NCBI RefSeq assembly: GCF_007679495.1
Contig: NZ_VEGP01000048.1
Coordinates: 1-42,507 of the forward strand
Length of the DNA stretch: 42,507 nt
Source: Paenibacillus sp. 32O-W
GTDB lineage: Bacteria; Bacillota; Bacilli; Paenibacillales; NBRC-103111
Direction: 5' to 3'
In this document: piece after piece, positions 25,062-33,589 of the stretch
How the letters are laid out: the number at the start of each line of letters is the position of its first letter
How positions within the stretch are numbered: the stretch's first letter is position 1
Notes under the pieces: generated by a model
The model's input: only the letters and a program-made list of their open reading frames with translations
The model's database searches: none
What the model was told of the DNA's origin: nothing
Position numbers and translations under genes: made by a program

Positions 25062-25104
25062 CGTAAGAAAACGGCAGCGCGCGCCGGGAGAGGCGCGCGC
25101 TGCC
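25062..25104 (-). terminator. Very strong 13-bp GC hairpin between convergent genes
   Basis: GGCAGCGCGCGCC (25073-25085) pairs perfectly with GGCGCGCGCTGCC (25092-25104). On the minus strand it is followed by GTTTTCTTACG, so it fits as a terminator of the ABC gene and may also stop the nucleotidyltransferase transcript. Confidence 0.7.
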
Positions 25105-25169
25105 AAAGCTTCAATGCTGACTTCGAAGGTTTACGTCACTTTTTTGGGGAAATACGATGAATTCGACGG

Positions 25170-26885
25170 CTACTCCGATATTGCTTCAATAGAAGCTTTT
25201 TTATGCCAAAGCTCTTTGAAAGCCCCACAATGGTCCATTAAATAATCAAATTTCCCTTCACCGATCACAGAGCCCTTTTCCAAGACAATGATTTTGTCTA
25301 CCTCTTTAATGGAATTCAACCGGTGCGCAATAATGATCACTGTTTTGTTCCGGAATTCGTTCAGGACGGTCTCCATAAGGTTTGCCTCCGTGAGATTATC
25401 CAGTGCGGACACGGGCTCATCCAGGATTAACACATTTCTTCTCTGCATAAGGATTCGGGCGAAAGCCAATCGCTGCCTTTCGCCTCCGGATAATTTGACG
25501 CCTCGCTCACCCACCCATGCGTCCAATTGACCGGGTAACTTCAATACCGTTTCCTTCAAATGAACTTTTTCCAAAACCGCATAGATCTCTTCGTCCGAAA
25601 TCGCCTGATCAAATACAATATTACCCCAGATGGAAGTATCGAAAATCGGTGTATCCTGCGACAAATAAGAGATATGATCGTAGTAGCTGTTCAGGCTTAG
25701 ATCGTCAATATCCGTGCCGTCGATCAGGATTTGACCTTCTTCCTTTTTCAATAACCCCGCAATCAGTTTAATCATCGTGGATTTGCCGCTCCCGCTCAAT
25801 CCTACCAGAGCAACCGAAGTCCCTGCTTCAATGGAGAAGGACACGTTGGACAGCGCCTTTACTTTTCCATAATCAAAGGATACCTTTCGGAATTCGATTT
25901 TGCCTTGAATATCGGCCGCTTCTTTGCCGGCTTCCAAATTTTTATCTTCCGGGGCATTAATAAAATCCTCCAGCCTCTGATAGGCCACCCTGTTAAGCTT
26001 GTAATCCACAAATAGTACATTAAAAATAGCAATGGGAGAATAAATCTTCTCAATAAAAAGCAATAATGCGACTACCACCCCAAGCGATGTGTCCCCTGCT
26101 AAAGCGCCTTGTATCCCATAAACCAATACGACGATCTTAACGACCGTGATAAACCATTCAAAAATTGCGAAGAAGGCTTCATGGATCATTTTTAATCGGG
26201 TGCTTGTATTAATGATGCTGCGTGCCGTTTGGCTTAGCTTGTCGATCTCTTTCCCATATCTCTTGTTCGTTCTAAACACGACCAGCTCCATGAATCCCCG
26301 TACAGAGTATCTGGACAGCTTTTCTTGTTCTTTGAGTATCGTTGATTTCATTTTGTACAAATATTTGAGCAGCAAATGGGTGATGAGAAAGATGACGACA
26401 TATCCGCCTGCTATCACCAGCATAATCCTTAGGTCGTAGAAGCTAATGAATACTAAGCTGAACATAATGGTTGGCAATAACTCATGCATCGTTCGGAGAA
26501 GGAAGGAAAAGAGGATGCCGCTTCCCGCTATTGCGCCATTTTCGATTACCTTTATCATCTGGCCGGTTCCCAGATCTTGATACGCTTGATAATCAATCCT
26601 GGATATTTTGGACAAGGCCATAATTTTCAATCTTTCGGTGAGGCTGTTCGATATATGTGTACTTGGATATTCGTCCAAATAATTGAGGATCACCGTGCTT
26701 CCCAGCAAGATCCCATAGACAGCGATTAAACCCGTTACCTCATCGATATGCTTCGCCGCCACAGCCTTGTCTAAGATTTGTTGGAAAACGACAATGCCTG
26801 AACTGCTTAAAAACTGTATGGCGAAACCTATGAAAAGATATAGAACCACCCACCACTTCAGGTGCAAAAGACACTTTTTTAACAT
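25170..26885 (-). CDS. ABC exporter (fused membrane and ATPase domains)
   Basis: 571 aa from ATG 26885, 9 nt after AGGGG; the open frame runs further upstream into the tail repeat but has no ribosome site there. Six hydrophobic segments fill the first 310 residues. The ATPase has Walker A GLSGSGKSTM, the Q loop in ISYLSQDTP, signature LSGGERQRLAFARIL, Walker B NVLILDEPVSALD and the H loop in IIAHRLNS. It should work as a homodimer exporting a lipid, peptide or drug. No peptidase domain or precursor peptide is evident nearby. It is single-gene and less GC-rich than the gene it converges with. Confidence 0.9.
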   Translation of the reverse strand: MLKKCLLHLKWWVVLYLFIGFAIQFLSSSGIVVFQQILDKAVAAKHIDEVTGLIAVYGILLGSTVILNYLDEYPSTHISNSLTERLKIMALSKISRIDYQAYQDLGTGQMIKVIENGAIAGSGILFSFLLRTMHELLPTIMFSLVFISFYDLRIMLVIAGGYVVIFLITHLLLKYLYKMKSTILKEQEKLSRYSVRGFMELVVFRTNKRYGKEIDKLSQTARSIINTSTRLKMIHEAFFAIFEWFITVVKIVVLVYGIQGALAGDTSLGVVVALLLFIEKIYSPIAIFNVLFVDYKLNRVAYQRLEDFINAPEDKNLEAGKEAADIQGKIEFRKVSFDYGKVKALSNVSFSIEAGTSVALVGLSGSGKSTMIKLIAGLLKKEEGQILIDGTDIDDLSLNSYYDHISYLSQDTPIFDTSIWGNIVFDQAISDEEIYAVLEKVHLKETVLKLPGQLDAWVGERGVKLSGGERQRLAFARILMQRRNVLILDEPVSALDNLTEANLMETVLNEFRNKTVIIIAHRLNSIKEVDKIIVLEKGSVIGEGKFDYLMDHCGAFKELWHKKASIEAISE

Positions 26886-26916
26886 GCTCGTCAATCCCCT
26901 ATCTTTTAATTGAAAT

Positions 26917-26970
26917 AAGGATAAACGGCTATCGCCGTCCTTAGGACGGGCGCGTTTACCGATGAAATAT
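26917..26970 (+). repeat. 54-bp dispersed tail element, copy B
   Basis: It appears identical to copy C over its length and differs from copy A at two positions. It lies between the ABC gene start and the candidate RNA. On the minus strand it follows the T-run of the RNA terminator, so it is the first sequence past that transcript end. Confidence 0.85.
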
Positions 26971-27221
26971 AAAAAAAGCCAGGGTCCCCCCTCGCCGTTT
27001 AACTGCAAAGAACCACGGTAAATCAACGCATGGCTTTAGCAATAAAACAGGCTGGTGCCCTGGCTCATAGGAGCTGTCCGACACCATTCGAAGCACTAGT
27101 TGGTTTACGATCCAAAGGGCAGACTACCCCCTTGATGGCTGCACGCGTTTGTTACCCAGCCCGATCACTAGTTACTTCGAACGATGCGGAAAGACATCCA
27201 CTTCACCTCAATTAAAAGATT
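26971..27221 (-). ncRNA. Candidate structured non-coding RNA, about 250 nt
   Basis: No protein is supported here. Read on the minus strand, a long helix pairs TTCGAAG..ACTAGT (27181-27167) with ACTAGT.CTTCGAA (27100-27087). Nested inside are GATC/GATC, hairpin GGCTG/CAGCC (27161-27137) and hairpin AAGGG/CCCTT (27133-27115). The 3' part is closed by AGCCAGGG (27065-27058) with CCCTGGCT (26984-26977), followed directly by seven T. GCTC-CTAT-GAGC (27074-27063) overlaps that closing arm by 3 nt, so the two could compete. A near-consensus promoter sits just upstream. It may be free-standing or a relic of an IS110-like element with a bridge RNA; the latter is a guess from memory. Confidence 0.6.
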
Positions 27222-27227
27222 ACCCCC

Positions 27228-27256
27228 ATTATAACTTTGGAAGAGGGGGTTCTCAA
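27228..27256 (-). promoter_or_regulatory. Strong sigma-A promoter for the candidate RNA
   Basis: On the minus strand, TTGAGA and TATAAT are exactly 17 nt apart, matching 5/6 and 6/6 of the consensus. The predicted start is near 27221. The stretch also contains a CCCCC...GGGGG pair, so it could form a hairpin in transcripts coming from the methyltransferase gene. Confidence 0.7.
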
Positions 27257-27279
27257 GATTTTATTGGTATTCAGTCCCG

Positions 27280-28035
27280 CTAAACCTCGCCCCAGATCAC
27301 GCGGGTCTCATAATCAATAGCCACCTGACCATTCACATTATTCCTGTCAAATAGACCTCGCAGTTCGCTCACCATGTTCTCGTAATTCGGATCTCCGGGG
27401 ACGAGACTGGAGGAAGATGAATGCAGCCGACCGAGCAAGCCTTCAAAATCAAACGCTTGTTGATTGGTGAACCGGGCTTCCTGCATGGTCCCCGGCTTGA
27501 AAAAGGAGGCCAAGCCCTCTAGCGAAAGGTCCCTGTCCTTCTCGGGTTTATAGTCGTTACCGAAGGTTTGGAGCAGCCGTTCATACTCTTCCCTGAATGG
27601 GGTTCCGTGGGTAAGCCGGGAATTCCAAATGAGGGCGACCTTCCCGCCGGGCCTCAGTATCCGTCTGAATTCAGCACGCGAGGCAGTGCGGTCGAACCAG
27701 TGGAACGACTGGGCACAAACGATAAAATCAACGGACCGGCTCGGCAGTCCTGTCTCCTCAGCAGCCCCCGGCACTATGCGAAAATGAGGTTCGCCGCCAA
27801 GCATATTTTCTGCAGCTTCCCGCATCTCCTTATTCGGTTCAACTGCCGTTACCTTGCTCCCCCGCTCCAGAAGCAGCTTGGAAAAAATCCCCGTTCCCGC
27901 GCCGATATCCGCCACTTCGCCATTCTCCGGCAATCCGGCGGTGTCGTACAAATATTGAATCGCTTCTTGCGGGTAGCTCGGGCGATACTTCACATACGAA
28001 TCAACCCGGTTCGAAAATCGTTCTTTGCTATTCAT
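27280..28035 (-). CDS. Class I SAM-dependent methyltransferase
   Basis: 251 aa from ATG 28035. Motif I is VADIGAGTGIFSKL near residue 41 and the second strand is VTAVEPNKEM. FIVCAQSFHWFDRTASRAEFRRILRPGGKVALIW is characteristic of the Methyltransf_11 group of small-molecule methyltransferases. The ribosome site (GGGGAG about 12 nt upstream) is weak. The substrate is unknown. Its stop is only 24 bp from the candidate RNA promoter, so read-through into the RNA is possible. Confidence 0.85.
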   Translation of the reverse strand: MNSKERFSNRVDSYVKYRPSYPQEAIQYLYDTAGLPENGEVADIGAGTGIFSKLLLERGSKVTAVEPNKEMREAAENMLGGEPHFRIVPGAAEETGLPSRSVDFIVCAQSFHWFDRTASRAEFRRILRPGGKVALIWNSRLTHGTPFREEYERLLQTFGNDYKPEKDRDLSLEGLASFFKPGTMQEARFTNQQAFDFEGLLGRLHSSSSSLVPGDPNYENMVSELRGLFDRNNVNGQVAIDYETRVIWGEV

Positions 28036-28103
28036 TCAGAACCACTCTCCCCATCGATTGCTAGGCCAAAACAACCTCCATCCTCTAACTCAGCCATACA
28101 GCT

Positions 28104-28128
28104 AAACCCACTCCATATGAGTGGGTTT
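28104..28128 (-). terminator. Hairpin after the SEC-C gene
   Basis: AAACCCACTC and GAGTGGGTTT pair perfectly with a 5-nt loop, 14 bp downstream of the SEC-C stop. The T-run is short (TTT). Confidence 0.6.
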
Positions 28129-28141
28129 GACATATAACGTG

Positions 28142-29284
28142 TTAATTCATACAGCACTTCTTATATTTTTTTCCACTGCCGCATGGACAAGGCTCGTTTC
28201 TGCCAATTTTGACGGATTTCGCTTGCGAATACGATACCCCCATGCCCTGAGTCTCCGGCTTCCTGGACAGGCTTAATTCAACGGGAGTATGTCCGCGATT
28301 GGACCAGAGTCTCGTATGATTATGGACATCTGTAATGAGCGAGATCAGAATGTTCACTTGTTCCATATCGTCGAAGATGATGTTTCTTCTCTCGAATTCA
28401 TGGATGATCGATTGCAGCGGCTCTTCCATGGAGCAGGCCAGCTGAATGTCATCGATCAGATCCTCCACGAGCTCCCTATCCCGAGAGAGATTCTTCAATA
28501 TAAACTTCTTCAATTTATTTAATTGAGGTGTCATTTCGAAATAATCTGATTCGGCATATTTCAAAAAGGTCTCCCGATCCGGAGTATAATAAGGCTTAAA
28601 AAGGGTACTGTCCATAAGTTCTTTCAGATCATCGAAATCCCTGAAATAATCACTGATCAGATAGCCTTGCTCCATCCAAAAAGATTGGGGTCTGGCCAAA
28701 TGAAAGAAGATGATTCCCTTGAATTCCTCTTCGTTTAACGGATCCTGGTTTTGTTCTATATACAGCTCGAACAATCGCTTGATCTCCACATAACCATAGA
28801 GATTAACCGCCGCCAAACAATATTGAAGCACGGCCTCATAACGCTCTCTTTTATAAAGGAAAGCTTCGGATTGCACTTTATTATACGCCTCTTGGATCTC
28901 CTCCGGTACGACATAGAACATCTTCCCCTGATCATAAAAAGGAAAGAGAAGACCATTGCTCATTAAAAACAGATACTCTGAAGGCTTCTTGCTATTAAGC
29001 TGCATGGACACCCTGCCAAGCAGCCTTTCGAATAACTTCCATTCTTCGTGATTAGTTAGCACAAGGCTTGCCTCAACATATTCCGGGTCGACTAGACGTT
29101 CCTGAAGCTTCGAGGCCAGTTCTTGTTTATTCATTTTGGATCGTCCGGAGAGCTGGCAATTAGAAGCAATAGCGGATAACCTTTCTTTAGTTAAAGATGG
29201 AAGGATATCGGATAGTCTGAAAAGCACCTCGCCTTTTATCGCATTGGCTTTGTTGGCCTTATCATAATATTGTGAGAAATCCAT
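28142..29284 (-). CDS. SEC-C metal-binding domain protein
   Basis: 380 aa from ATG 29284, 5 nt after GGGAGG. The C terminus, IGRNEPCPCGSGKKYKKCC, is a complete SEC-C zinc motif as found at the end of SecA. The N-terminal 90 residues (LSDILPSLTKERLSAIASNCQ and KMNKQELASKLQERL) look like a SAP or Rho-N-like helical unit that may contact nucleic acid. The middle 230 residues are helical and unassigned. The motif suggests a zinc-bound contact with ribosome or SecB-like partners, but the role is unknown. It is single-gene with its own hairpin terminator. Confidence 0.8.
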   Translation of the reverse strand: MDFSQYYDKANKANAIKGEVLFRLSDILPSLTKERLSAIASNCQLSGRSKMNKQELASKLQERLVDPEYVEASLVLTNHEEWKLFERLLGRVSMQLNSKKPSEYLFLMSNGLLFPFYDQGKMFYVVPEEIQEAYNKVQSEAFLYKRERYEAVLQYCLAAVNLYGYVEIKRLFELYIEQNQDPLNEEEFKGIIFFHLARPQSFWMEQGYLISDYFRDFDDLKELMDSTLFKPYYTPDRETFLKYAESDYFEMTPQLNKLKKFILKNLSRDRELVEDLIDDIQLACSMEEPLQSIIHEFERRNIIFDDMEQVNILISLITDVHNHTRLWSNRGHTPVELSLSRKPETQGMGVSYSQAKSVKIGRNEPCPCGSGKKYKKCCMN

Positions 29285-29491
29285 GATAACCTCCCTATCG
29301 GATTTTCTATAAATCTTAGATTTGAAACAGGCTGCTTCAATATTCGACTTCACCCAGGCTTGTCTGCTATATTGACATGATTACAATGGCGGAAGCTGCC
29401 TGTTCTTTTATCGTAACATAAAATCTGCTGCTCATTATATATTTCTACCGAAGTATAAATTAGCAATATATTTCCATATCACATTCGCTAA

Positions 29492-30553
29492 TTATTTTTT
29501 ATCTTCGCCTGCCGCTTCCCATCTGGAGATTTCCTCCCGAACCCGAGGAGCCACCTCGGTCCCCAATAACTCGATCGCCCTCATGACGTCCTCATGCGGC
29601 ATCGTGCCAAGGGGTACATGCAGCATGAAGCGGGTTATGCCTACGTTCTTGCGAAGGTGAATGATCTTCTGAGCGACCGTCTCCGGATCTCCTACATACA
29701 GCGCTCCTTCGAAGCTTCGCGCGGCATCGTAGCTTGCCCGGTCGTAATGCCCCCATCCCCTCTCCCGTCCGATCACGTTCATAGCCTGCTGGGTCGATGG
29801 GAAAAATTTGTCGGCCGCCTGTTCATTATCCTCCCCGATGAAGCCATGGGAATGTGACGCTACGGGCAGCTTGGACGGATCGTGGCCGGCCTTGGCCGCC
29901 GCTCTCTTATAGAGCTGTACGAGAGGAGCAAACTGCACCGGGCGGCCTCCAATGATCGCGAGAACCAGAGGCAGGCCGAGCATACCCGCGCGCACAACCG
30001 ACTCCGGAGTGCCCCCGCTGCCAATCCAGACCGGAAGCGGATTCTGAACCGGACGCGGATACACTCCCAGGTTGTTGATGGCCGGACGATGCTTGCCGCT
30101 CCAGGTCACTTTCTCGGATTCGCGAATTTTTAACAGCAGCTCCAGCTTCTCATCATACAGCTCATCGTAATCCTGCAAATTATATCCAAACAACGGGAAC
30201 GATTCGATGAAAGAGCCCCGTCCAGCCATAATCTCTGCACGCCCGTTCGAGATGCCATCCAGTGTGGCAAAATCCTGGAAGACGCGCACGGGATCGTCGG
30301 AGGAAAGCACGGTGACCGCACTGGTCAGCCGAATACGCTGCGTCTGTGAAGCAGCAGCGGCCAGTACGACGGCGGGGGAAGACGCCGCATAATCTTTGCG
30401 ATGATGCTCGCCCACGCCAAAGACGTCCAGCCCCACCCGATCGGCCAGTACAATTTCCTCGACCACTTCACGCAAGCGCTGCGCATGGCTTATCACTTCG
30501 CCGGTCTGTACGTCCGGTGTCGTCTCTACAAATGTGCTTATTCCTATTTCCAT
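29492..30553 (-). CDS. LLM-class flavin-dependent oxidoreductase
   Basis: 353 aa, bacterial luciferase-like monooxygenase. The ATG follows AAGGAGG by 9 nt. The start (MEIGISTFVETTPDVQTGE), the segment VFGVGEHHRKDYAASSPAVVLAA and RIRLTSAVTVLSSDDPVRVFQDFATLD are typical of the Nemo_LLM/CE1758 type. It would use reduced flavin supplied by another enzyme; no flavin reductase is nearby. The substrate is unknown. A promoter and a TACT...AGTA dyad lie about 80-115 bp upstream, suggesting control by a DUF24/HxlR-type repressor such as the product of 12195-12572. Confidence 0.88.
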   Translation of the reverse strand: MEIGISTFVETTPDVQTGEVISHAQRLREVVEEIVLADRVGLDVFGVGEHHRKDYAASSPAVVLAAAASQTQRIRLTSAVTVLSSDDPVRVFQDFATLDGISNGRAEIMAGRGSFIESFPLFGYNLQDYDELYDEKLELLLKIRESEKVTWSGKHRPAINNLGVYPRPVQNPLPVWIGSGGTPESVVRAGMLGLPLVLAIIGGRPVQFAPLVQLYKRAAAKAGHDPSKLPVASHSHGFIGEDNEQAADKFFPSTQQAMNVIGRERGWGHYDRASYDAARSFEGALYVGDPETVAQKIIHLRKNVGITRFMLHVPLGTMPHEDVMRAIELLGTEVAPRVREEISRWEAAGEDKK

Positions 30554-30633
30554 TTATTCTTCCTCCTTGCGGTTTCATGTTCAGTTCTCTCCGACGCTAT
30601 GGAAGCAAAGCTCCGTCCAAGAGTAGTATCTTT

Positions 30634-30669
30634 ATTTTGAGGCTTTCCCATACTTATTTCAAGTTAGTA
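30634..30669 (-). promoter_or_regulatory. Promoter with overlapping dyad for the LLM gene
   Basis: On the minus strand TTGAAA and CAAAAT are 17 nt apart. The dyad TACTAACTTGAAATAAGTA (30651-30669) overlaps the -35 box; TACT at one end and AGTA at the other recall the YodB/HxlR operator style, though spacing differs from the described YodB site. Confidence 0.45.
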
Positions 30670-30814
30670 AATATATTTTTGATAATACCGCCGCCTAAAC
30701 GACTTTACCACACAGTAAATATATAGTCTGCCTTATCATGTCTGGACAAAAGCATAGCTACTCTTAAACTATGTCTTCATTTTCACCCTTCTGATGTGGT
30801 GACGTTTGACGGTA

Positions 30815-31147
30815 CCGGTGACGCTTTTCCGACTTCGACTATCTCGAAATCCGTCTATTTTCATTTTCTGCCGGTGGCGTGCAAACAGTCTACTCGCAGT
30901 TGGCGCATCTAACTGTATTTTATACAGGCAGTTTTACTGGATTTTAGATACTGGGCGTCTAACTGGATTTTATACAGCTAGTTTGCTCCTCTGGAGCGAA
31001 AAGGCGGAAACTAAATGCAGCTAGTTTGTGTAAAAAAGGCGATTTCAGCAAGATTCCTTGATTCTAAATGTAGTTTTTCCATTTACTTCAATTACTTCCC
31101 ACCATTCGCTTGAATTTACCTGCATAAATTACAGTTAGTCCGTCGCC
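30815..31147 (+). repeat. Dispersed repeat family 1, longest copy
   Basis: It reads GAAATCCGTCTATTTTCATT, CTAACTGGATTTTATACAGC, GGAGCGAAAAGGCGGAAACT, AAATGTAGTTTTTCCATTTA and ends ATTACAGTTAG. The reverse complement of 42.2-42.42 kb aligns with it word by word. It contains an extra partial unit around 30908-30960. No gene is supported in 30554-31233. Confidence 0.8.
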
Positions 31148-31194
31148 CCATCGAATGCTTTTTACGCCAATCGGAGAGTTGCTCTTTTTAATAG

Positions 31195-31224
31195 TAAAAC
31201 AGGACCATCCGAATAGATGGCCCT
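31195..31224 (-). terminator. Terminator of the methyltransferase gene
   Basis: On the minus strand AGGGCCATC/GATGGTCCT (one wobble, 6-nt loop) is followed by GTTTTACTATT, 10 bp after the stop. Confidence 0.75.
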
Positions 31225-31233
31225 GGATACATT

Positions 31234-32019
31234 TTATGCAGCTTTAGCTTGAATCAAATAATAAAAGCCCGTCGTCCGGATTCCTTGTTCGCTCGCATGC
31301 TTCTCAAATTGGGTAACGATTCGATCATAGCAGGTTTCTCTGACATAGCGGGCAAATGAATCACTCTGGCCGAAGCATACCATAGCAAATATATCTTCAG
31401 GAGTCGGAATCCATATGGTCTCCTTCAAAGTAGTTAGTTGAATATCGATCAAGCCGCTAGTTTCCAGCCGCTCCTGGATTCTGTCCAGAGTCGGGGTGCC
31501 TAACTCAGGAGGAGAGAATAATCCGGGGAAGCATAACCCCAATTCTCCACCTTCTCCGTTGCCGTCTCCGGGATGGAATAATAGAAGCGTTCCCCCGGAC
31601 CGAACTACCCGGTTCCCCTCTTTATACCAGCTGGTCGGGCCCTTCTTAGTATAGGCACAGTCGAAATAATCATCTGGAAAAGGAAGCCCGTCATGTGTTC
31701 TTCCCGCTACGTACCGGACATTCGGTTTGCGGGTTTGCTCAGCCGTTCGGATAAACCCCTCGGTCATGTCATACCCGACCACTTCTTCGGCCAGTTCCGT
31801 CCATCGATTCGTATACTCCCCGTGACCGCATCCGACATCCAGAACTTTGCCGTACAGCACGGAAGATAGCTTATCAGATAAAACGTCCTCGGCCGCTGTC
31901 CCTTCACAAATGCTTCTCCACGTAAACTCATACTTGCCCGTCTTGGCGGCCAATTGATTGCACCAGGCCAAGGTCTGCCCTCGTAAATAGTCCGGATGCT
32001 GCGTCAGATCTGGAAACAT
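31234..32019 (-). CDS. Class I SAM-dependent methyltransferase
   Basis: 261 aa; ATG 32019 lies about 8 nt after GGGGGTG. Motif I is VLDVGCGHGEYTNRW near residue 56; VVGYDMTEGF is the second strand and FDCAYTKKGPTSWYKEGNRVVRSGGTLLLFHPGD covers motifs II-III. The stretch TKKGPTSW is unusual and may be substrate-related. It differs from the other two methyltransferases in this window and is not their copy. The upstream 150 bp is AT-rich (ATTATAATATTATTATAGGG at about 32110) and probably holds the promoter. It has its own terminator. Confidence 0.85.
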   Translation of the reverse strand: MFPDLTQHPDYLRGQTLAWCNQLAAKTGKYEFTWRSICEGTAAEDVLSDKLSSVLYGKVLDVGCGHGEYTNRWTELAEEVVGYDMTEGFIRTAEQTRKPNVRYVAGRTHDGLPFPDDYFDCAYTKKGPTSWYKEGNRVVRSGGTLLLFHPGDGNGEGGELGLCFPGLFSPPELGTPTLDRIQERLETSGLIDIQLTTLKETIWIPTPEDIFAMVCFGQSDSFARYVRETCYDRIVTQFEKHASEQGIRTTGFYYLIQAKAA

Positions 32020-32171
32020 AGATTGGCACCCCCAACATCAGATTTGCCGGCCGGCACGATTAAGAATACGGGATATTTTGCTAAATGTGTAGACTTATAA
32101 TGATCCGGAAATTATAATATTATTATAGGGAACCGGGATAGGTACCCTCTGCTTAAAATCACCCAAAAAAA

Positions 32172-32202
32172 ACCAAAAGACACTGTGGCAGTGTCTTTTT
32201 TT
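32172..32202. terminator. Bidirectional terminator
   Basis: GACACTG/CAGTGTC with a 3-nt loop is flanked by an A-rich run on the left and seven T on the right. It is placed to end the pentapeptide-gene transcript on the minus strand; 32203-32441 has no supported gene. Confidence 0.8.
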
Positions 32203-32441
32203 GTTGCCACTTCTGCTTCGAATGTTGCAAAACAATCCCTTTTACGCGTACTGTAAGGTAAACCAGGCCTTTATTCCCGATTCGAGTTTATGGATCAACA
32301 GGCTTCAAAATCCCGCTTTTTCAGTATCTGATGGTGCTGCACAAGGCGGCATAGGCTGCTACCTTCGTTCAAATAAAGCGATTTCACCCATTTGTCACAA
32401 CAGCAGGTGGATAAGATCCGATTGGCTGAACCCCGCACACT

Positions 32442-33320
32442 TTATCTTCCGCTGGAGGACCAGTGTGCAGGGCGAGTGAGCGACTTGGGCAGCCTGGTAT
32501 CGGCATCTCCCTTCGCTGAATTAAGCTGGGGCTGAGTGAGAAATATACTGCCGGTAAGGTCAGCCCCTCTTAGATCGGCGTCCCGCAAATCGGCTCCGAT
32601 CAAGTCGGCGCCTCTCAAGTCAGCGCCACGGAGGTCCGCCGCTATCAGGTAGGCGCCCCTCAAATTGGCCCCCCTTAGGTCGGCGCCCCTCAGCTTGGCC
32701 CCGATCAAGTCAGCACCCCGGCCGTACGTCTTCCGGCGGCTGGCAGAGCCCTTCTGCGATCGGATAGCCTCCGCCCGCACAAGCTCGCTGGTCCGAAGCA
32801 GGAGGTCATTCACCTTGGCCCGATGTGCCGCGATGTCCAATTCCATGATGGAGCCGGAATCCAGGTCGGTGAGTCGTTCGGTCTCGTCGAGAGCTTGCGC
32901 AAGCTCCCCATGAATCGGACTTGCCGACGGTAACGTCAGGGCTTCGTTCAGATACCAAAGCAGCTCATGGAGCTGCCGCATGATCGGAAACACCTCGAAC
33001 ATGAGCTTCGCGGACTCCGGGGCTCCCCGCCAGTCTCGCCCGCCGAACGTTATCTGAGATACCTTCTGCCCGGCGCCGAAGCAGTCATAAACCGTGCAGC
33101 CCCGAAAGCCCCTCTGTCTCAAGCTGTCGTGGATACCGCAGCGGTAATCGGATTGCAGATTCGGACAGGGGCACCCGGCATCCTTATCGATTGCGAAGTC
33201 AGCCGAAGCTGCATAAGGCAGCGCAACGCAGCACAAGCCGAAGCAGTTCTCGCAATCGCCCTGCAGACTCACGCGGCTCTTATGGGGGGTCGATGATGAT
33301 TTTTCATGATTATCTGACAT
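32442..33320 (-). CDS. Pentapeptide-repeat protein with N-terminal cysteine cluster
   Basis: 292 aa; the ATG lies about 10 nt after GGGGAGG. Residues 20-80 carry [22 protein letters not shown] and GCTVYDCFG, about eleven Cys in a pattern like YkgJ-type zinc/iron-sulfur domains. A helical linker follows (90-200). Residues 205-265 form about 11-12 pentapeptide repeats (AxLRG), giving a right-handed beta-helix. Pentapeptide proteins include DNA-gyrase-protecting Qnr types, but this helix is short and the Cys domain is extra, so that role is not claimed. It is single-gene. Confidence 0.85.
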   Translation of the reverse strand: MSDNHEKSSSTPHKSRVSLQGDCENCFGLCCVALPYAASADFAIDKDAGCPCPNLQSDYRCGIHDSLRQRGFRGCTVYDCFGAGQKVSQITFGGRDWRGAPESAKLMFEVFPIMRQLHELLWYLNEALTLPSASPIHGELAQALDETERLTDLDSGSIMELDIAAHRAKVNDLLLRTSELVRAEAIRSQKGSASRRKTYGRGADLIGAKLRGADLRGANLRGAYLIAADLRGADLRGADLIGADLRDADLRGADLTGSIFLTQPQLNSAKGDADTRLPKSLTRPAHWSSSGR

Positions 33321-33589
33321 GGTGCGGTTTCCTCCCCTCTTGAATCTATTCCATCCTTTAACTATCTGATCTTAACGCAAGTTTCCGGCATCATCGGAGA
33401 TACTTTTCGAATAGTTGAATTTTTATAGAAGTCTATGTTATTACTGAACGAAGTCTCCGTCAATTCTTTTTCCATAATGTTACTCGCTCCTATCTATTTT
33501 CACAGGTTCGATCACACGGAATAGAAACGGGACATCCTTTAAGTAATTTCTTATGTATGCTTGGGCGTAAGGTTGTTCATCCAATGTAC

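Noticed and set aside
26886-27026. 47-residue N-terminal extension of the ABC exporter
   Set aside because: It would translate the tail repeat; the ATG at 26885 has its own ribosome site and starts right before the first membrane helix.
27030-27215. 61-codon open frame on the plus strand
   Set aside because: It overlaps the structured RNA, has no ribosome site, and its translation looks random. The pairing pattern explains the sequence better.
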